Below, one piece after another: positions 6,386 to 8,924 of a stretch of 8,924 nucleotides of DNA. The stretch covers positions 1-8,924 of the forward strand of contig CAKVNP010000067.1 of NCBI GenBank assembly GCA_934777095.1. The letters run 5' to 3'. This stretch comes from an uncultured Clostridium sp. GTDB taxonomy: Bacteria; Bacillota; Clostridia; Clostridiales; Clostridiaceae. The notes under the pieces are model-generated. The model saw only the letters and a list, made by a program, of their open reading frames with translations, was not told where the DNA came from and made no database searches. Position 1 is the stretch's first letter, and each line of letters begins with the position of its first letter. Both the position numbers and the translations under genes were made by a program.

Positions 6386-7300
6386 TTAATGAATATCTTT
6401 AAATATTTCTGCAATAATATCTACAACTTCTTCACCAATTCTTTCCTGTGCCTCAATAGTTGCAGCCCCTATATGAGGTGTTACACTTACCTTAGGATGA
6501 TTAACAAGCCTTTCATTTTTAGTAGGCTCTTCCTCATATACATCAATACCTGCACCAGCTACTTTTCCTGAAGCTAAGGCATTTATTAATGCTTCCTCAT
6601 CAACAACCTTTCCTCTAGCACAATTAATTAAATATACACCATCCTTCATAAGTTCAAACTCCTTACTACTTATTAAAGCACCAGCATTCTTATCATAAGG
6701 AACATGTAGAGAAATATAGTCTGATTTCTTTAAAACATTTTCCAAAGAATTGAACTCATATTTCACACCTTCTTGTGCACCAAATATATCTGTATATATT
6801 ACATCCATCCCTAAAGCTTCTGCTTTTTGGGCCAAAGACCTGCCTATTCTGCCCATCCCTATTATGCCTAAAGTCTTACCCATTATTTCATGGCCCTCAT
6901 ACTTTTTCTTATTCCATTGACCATTTCTCATAGTATAATTTGCAACACCTACATATCTCGCTACAGCCAGCATATGGGCCAATGCAAGTTCAGCTACAGA
7001 ATTAGAACTTGCATTTGGTGTATTTCTTACCATTATCCCTAGCTTGTCTGCATATTCAGCATCAATATTATCTATGCCTACTCCTGCCCTGATAATCAGC
7101 TTTAATTTACCTTTAACTGCTTCATCTAAAATCTCTTTTCTTACTTTAGTTGCTGACCTGACAACCAGCACATCAAAATCCTTTAATACTTCTCCTAAAA
7201 CATCTTTTTCATAATGATGCGTTTCAACTTCATATCCTAAACTTTCCAATTTATCAATAGCCCCTTGCTGCAGCCCATCATTAGCCAAAACCTTAATCAT
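6386..7300 (-). CDS. serA: D-3-phosphoglycerate dehydrogenase, short form
   Basis: The 304-residue enzyme belongs to the D-2-hydroxyacid dehydrogenase family. In this context it most likely oxidises 3-phosphoglycerate to 3-phosphohydroxypyruvate with NAD+, the first step of serine synthesis. Visible are RAGVGIDNID (71-80), the NAD-binding GIIGMGRIGRS (145-155), NCARGKVVDEEAL (226-238) with catalytic Arg229, DVYEEEP (253-259) with Glu258, and TPHIGAAT (274-281) with the His276 partner. The chain stops after the catalytic core and lacks the C-terminal ACT domain, so it should not show the classical allosteric serine inhibition. The gene begins 14 bp after the aminotransferase stop. Its SD is GGGGG (7308-7312) at 7-nt spacing. 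Another hydroxyacid substrate cannot be excluded from sequence alone, but the neighbours favour SerA. Confidence 0.92.
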   Translation of the reverse strand: MIKVLANDGLQQGAIDKLESLGYEVETHHYEKDVLGEVLKDFDVLVVRSATKVRKEILDEAVKGKLKLIIRAGVGIDNIDAEYADKLGIMVRNTPNASSNSVAELALAHMLAVARYVGVANYTMRNGQWNKKKYEGHEIMGKTLGIIGMGRIGRSLAQKAEALGMDVIYTDIFGAQEGVKYEFNSLENVLKKSDYISLHVPYDKNAGALISSKEFELMKDGVYLINCARGKVVDEEALINALASGKVAGAGIDVYEEEPTKNERLVNHPKVSVTPHIGAATIEAQERIGEEVVDIIAEIFKDIH

Positions 7301-7314
7301 GTAAATTCCCCCAA

Positions 7315-8391
7315 TTATTTAAGATTTAAAATATCGTTAATGTTTTCTAAAAGCTCATTGACTTCTGCTACTGTACAATCTGCCATATGAGCTATCCTAA
7401 AGGTTTTTTCCTTTAAGCTTCCATAACCATTTGATATCTGGAAACCTCTCTTACCTAACTCTTTATTAAGCTCTCCTACATTAATCCCTCTTGTATTCTT
7501 TACGGTAGTTAATGTATTAGATAAATAATTTTCATCTGGGAATAATTCAAAATATTTTTTAGCCCAGCTCCTTACTATCTCTGCCATCTCTATATGTCTG
7601 GCAAATCTATTTTCCAATCCCTCTTCATTTAATATATAATTTAGCTGATAATCTAAAGCATACATATGTGAAATAGATGGAGTTGAAGGATATTGATAAT
7701 CCTTTTTCTGAATATATTTATATAGTGCCAATAAATCTAAATAAAAACCTCTATTTTTAACTTTTTCAGCTCTTTCCTTTGCCTTATTAGAAAAAGTACA
7801 TACAGCCATTCCTGGAGGCAGCCCTAAAGCCTTCTGGCTTGAAGTAACACATATATCAATTCCCCAGTTATCTACTTCAATCCTAGTACCTGCTGCTGAA
7901 CTTACTGTATCAACAATGAATACTACCTCTGGATACTTTTTAACTACTTCACCTATTTCTTTTATAGGATTCATTACTCCTGTAGATGTTTCATTATGTG
8001 TTACGGCTATCAAGTCATACTTTCCTGTTGACAATACTTCTTCAACTTTTGATACTTCCACTGCTTTTCCCATTTCAAACTCAAAAATATCAGCTGGCAC
8101 ATTATTATTTATAGCCATCTCATACCAGCGTTTTCCAAAAGCTCCAACAGAAAATACAGCAGCCCTCTTTGCTGTACAGGATCTTATTGCCCCTTCCATA
8201 AGACCACTTCCTGAAGTAGTTGAAAGTAATATTTCACTGTTTGTAAAAAATAACTTTCTTAAGTTATCACTAATTCTCCTTTGAAGCTCTGATGCTTCCT
8301 TACTTCTATGGCCAATCATCGGCCTCGCCATCTGTTGTAGTACTTCAGACCTTACTTCAACAGGCCCTGGAATGAATAATTTTTTGTGCAT
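7315..8391 (-). CDS. Class V aminotransferase (SPT/AGT type), probable phosphoserine aminotransferase role
   Basis: This 358-residue PLP enzyme is of the serine-pyruvate/alanine-glyoxylate aminotransferase type. It shows the N-terminal LFIPGPVEVRSEVLQQM, MIGHRS (25-30), a glycine-rich STTSGSGLMEG (57-67), NETSTGVMNPI (133-143), VDTVSSAAG (160-168) with the pyridine-N-binding Asp161, and VTSSQKALGLPPG (182-194) with the PLP lysine Lys187. RIAHMAD (332-338) supplies the carboxylate-binding Arg. Encoded directly ahead of serA, it probably makes phosphoserine from phosphohydroxypyruvate and glutamate, replacing a classical SerC. Alanine-glyoxylate or serine-pyruvate activity remains possible. The longer frame to 8463 is rejected: AGGGGG lies 6 nt before the ATG at 8391, and the extra codons overlap the promoter. 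First gene of a three-gene operon. Confidence 0.92.
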   Translation of the reverse strand: MHKKLFIPGPVEVRSEVLQQMARPMIGHRSKEASELQRRISDNLRKLFFTNSEILLSTTSGSGLMEGAIRSCTAKRAAVFSVGAFGKRWYEMAINNNVPADIFEFEMGKAVEVSKVEEVLSTGKYDLIAVTHNETSTGVMNPIKEIGEVVKKYPEVVFIVDTVSSAAGTRIEVDNWGIDICVTSSQKALGLPPGMAVCTFSNKAKERAEKVKNRGFYLDLLALYKYIQKKDYQYPSTPSISHMYALDYQLNYILNEEGLENRFARHIEMAEIVRSWAKKYFELFPDENYLSNTLTTVKNTRGINVGELNKELGKRGFQISNGYGSLKEKTFRIAHMADCTVAEVNELLENINDILNLK

Positions 8392-8434
8392 AAAATACCC
8401 CCTACGATATAAAATATATTTATTGCTTTTTGAT

Positions 8435-8463
8435 ATTTTACTACTTTTTACATTTTTGTACAA
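8435..8463 (-). promoter_or_regulatory. Promoter of the serine operon
   Basis: On the minus strand, TTGTAC (8458-8463), a 17-bp spacer and TAAAAT (8435-8440) predict a transcript start near 8428, 37 nt before the aminotransferase ATG. The leader is too short for a T-box or riboswitch, so any control by serine would have to be at the promoter. I see no clear operator. Confidence 0.65.
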
Positions 8464-8541
8464 CTATGGTAGATATTTTTTTTAAATATTTTACTATATT
8501 ATGCAGATATGATATTTTTGTTGACTGTTTTTTGAAATAAT

Positions 8542-8599
8542 AAAAAAAGCCAGCATAATATCATTAACTTATCCCTAAGTACATAATATTACGATGGCT
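8542..8599 (-). terminator. Long two-part intrinsic terminator of the Cys-rich gene
   Basis: The arms 8583-8599 and 8548-8564 pair over 17 positions on the minus strand, with one mismatch and two G-U wobbles. Inside, ACTTA/TAAGT adds a second 5-bp stem around a GGGA loop. The 3' arm ends in GGCT followed by seven T residues (8542-8548). At about 52 nt the hairpin is far longer than the 26-37-nt terminators elsewhere in the window. It begins 7 bp after the stop of the small gene and separates it from the serine operon. Confidence 0.85.
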
Positions 8600-8605
8600 C
8601 TCTAC

Positions 8606-8779
8606 TTATTCCTCGTCAAAAATCAATACTGATTCAGTTTCTCTACAATACTTTACGCATCTGCATTGTCCTAAATGCCTTGGACATTTATAACAAAGGC
8701 AGCCTTTATCGTCACCATTGCATCTTCCTTTTTCTTTTTCTATACAATATAAACAATTAACACCATTTCCTGCTGGCAC
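8606..8779 (-). CDS. Cysteine-rich 57-residue protein
   Basis: A GTG start at 8777-8779 opens a 57-residue frame beginning MPAGNGVNCLYCIEKEKGRC and ending in an acidic SVLIFDEE tail. It has nine cysteines (positions 9, 12, 20, 27, 29, 32, 39, 41, 45) arranged as CxxC, C, CxCxxCP, CxC and C, with basic residues between. There is no signal peptide or membrane segment, so it is probably a cytosolic zinc- or iron-sulfur-binding mini-protein. The GCLCYKCP...YC pattern loosely recalls DUF2769-like cysteine-knuckle domains, but I cannot assign it firmly. SD AGGGGG (8789-8794) lies 9 nt upstream, an in-frame stop precedes the GTG, and a very strong terminator follows, all of which support a real gene. 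No confident promoter was seen. Function unknown. Confidence 0.78.
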   Translation of the reverse strand: MPAGNGVNCLYCIEKEKGRCNGDDKGCLCYKCPRHLGQCRCVKYCRETESVLIFDEE

Positions 8780-8802
8780 TTTAGTCTTCCCCCTATCTCA
8801 AT

Positions 8803-8822
8803 GATGAATTATTAAAATCATC
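8803..8822. repeat. Imperfect dyad upstream of the Cys-rich gene
   Basis: GATGAATT (8803-8810) and AAATCATC (8815-8822) are inverted arms with one mismatch around ATTA. The dyad ends 8 bp upstream of the SD of the Cys-rich gene (8789-8794) on the minus strand. It could be an operator or a leader hairpin; chance is possible at this AT content. Confidence 0.25.
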
Positions 8823-8924
8823 TATTTTGGCATATTTATTTTTATTTTGGGCAATTTATTAATGTAAGTGATAACTCTAAAAAATTTATTACTTACTGCA
8901 GAAAGGGTGTAAGCGGATGTAGTG
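8822..8924 (-). other. Right-edge segment: possible C-terminal fragment of a minus-strand gene
   Basis: The minus strand is open from the window edge (8923) to a TAG at 8822-8824, reading TTSAYTLSAVSNKFFRVITY and 13 more residues. It would end 42 bp before the GTG of the Cys-rich gene. The plus strand of the same stretch is also open but has no start with an SD. A hairpin with 11-bp arms (8864-8874 and 8886-8896, one G-U) lies inside, without a T-tract. I cannot tell whether this is coding, a leader of a plus-strand gene beyond the edge, or neither. Confidence 0.2.

Noticed and set aside
6389..6571. Plus-strand 60-codon frame antisense to serA
   Set aside because: Shadow of the conserved serA C-terminus; composition is not protein-like.
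7916..8284. Plus-strand 122-codon frame antisense to the aminotransferase
   Set aside because: Overlaps the conserved catalytic region of the aminotransferase; no initiation signals and no family match.
8392..8463. 24-codon N-terminal extension of the aminotransferase
   Set aside because: It would overlap the operon promoter; the ATG at 8391 has its own SD and begins the conserved sequence.
8521..8549. Plus-strand promoter beginning TTGACT at 8521
   Set aside because: The position 17 bp downstream is an A-run, not a -10, and no plus-strand gene follows.
8464..8924. T-box or other riboswitch upstream of the serine operon
   Set aside because: No T-box AGGGTGGNACC-like core was found; the operon leader is only about 37 nt, and a separate gene with a terminator fills the upstream space.

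Overview
The window looks like a chromosomal stretch of a low-GC Gram-positive bacterium, most likely Clostridium sensu stricto or a close relative. This rests on the very AT-rich intergenic DNA, the AGA/ATA/TTA-rich codons, near-consensus SigA promoters, purine-rich Shine-Dalgarno (SD) sites, many bidirectional intrinsic terminators, and clostridial-type gene families. I see no IS element, phage gene, CRISPR array or tRNA gene.

Left edge (1-530): the minus strand carries what reads as the start of an rRNA operon running off the window: an AT-rich upstream element, a TTGACA-N17-TAAGAT promoter, a 6-bp leader hairpin and a boxA-like antitermination sequence. The 16S gene itself is not in view. 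Between this promoter and the next gene lies a short degenerate minus-strand ORF (178-363). The plus-strand PTS EIIA-Glc-type gene (531-1043) follows, with a perfect consensus promoter and a hairpin between a distant strong SD and its ATG.

Middle (1060-5114): single-gene units separated by terminators. They are a two-domain GNAT acetyltransferase (minus), the tRNA ct6A dehydratase tcdA (minus), the MTA/SAH nucleosidase mtnN (plus), and a PAS-PAS-GGDEF diguanylate cyclase (minus). The GGDEF gene is frameshifted by one extra copy of a 7-bp tandem repeat, ATTAATT x3. Removing one copy restores an open 392-codon frame with canonical GGDEF-domain spacing.

Right part (5124-8391, minus): a tightly spaced three-gene operon of class V (SPT/AGT-type) aminotransferase, short SerA-type dehydrogenase and DUF1015/COG4198 protein. 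The first two plausibly carry 3-phosphoglycerate to phosphoserine. The DUF1015 protein has an ADGHHR motif recalling ParB-like/SerK enzymes and is the candidate for the linked phosphoserine-serine step. Upstream, a 57-residue protein with nine cysteines (8606-8779, minus, GTG start) is its own unit, closed by an unusually long terminator. The right edge is ambiguous.

Most of the window is ordinary housekeeping DNA. The points most worth following are the heptamer frameshift in the GGDEF gene, the Cys-rich mini-protein, the SD-hairpin-ATG arrangement of the PTS gene, and the role of DUF1015 in serine synthesis.
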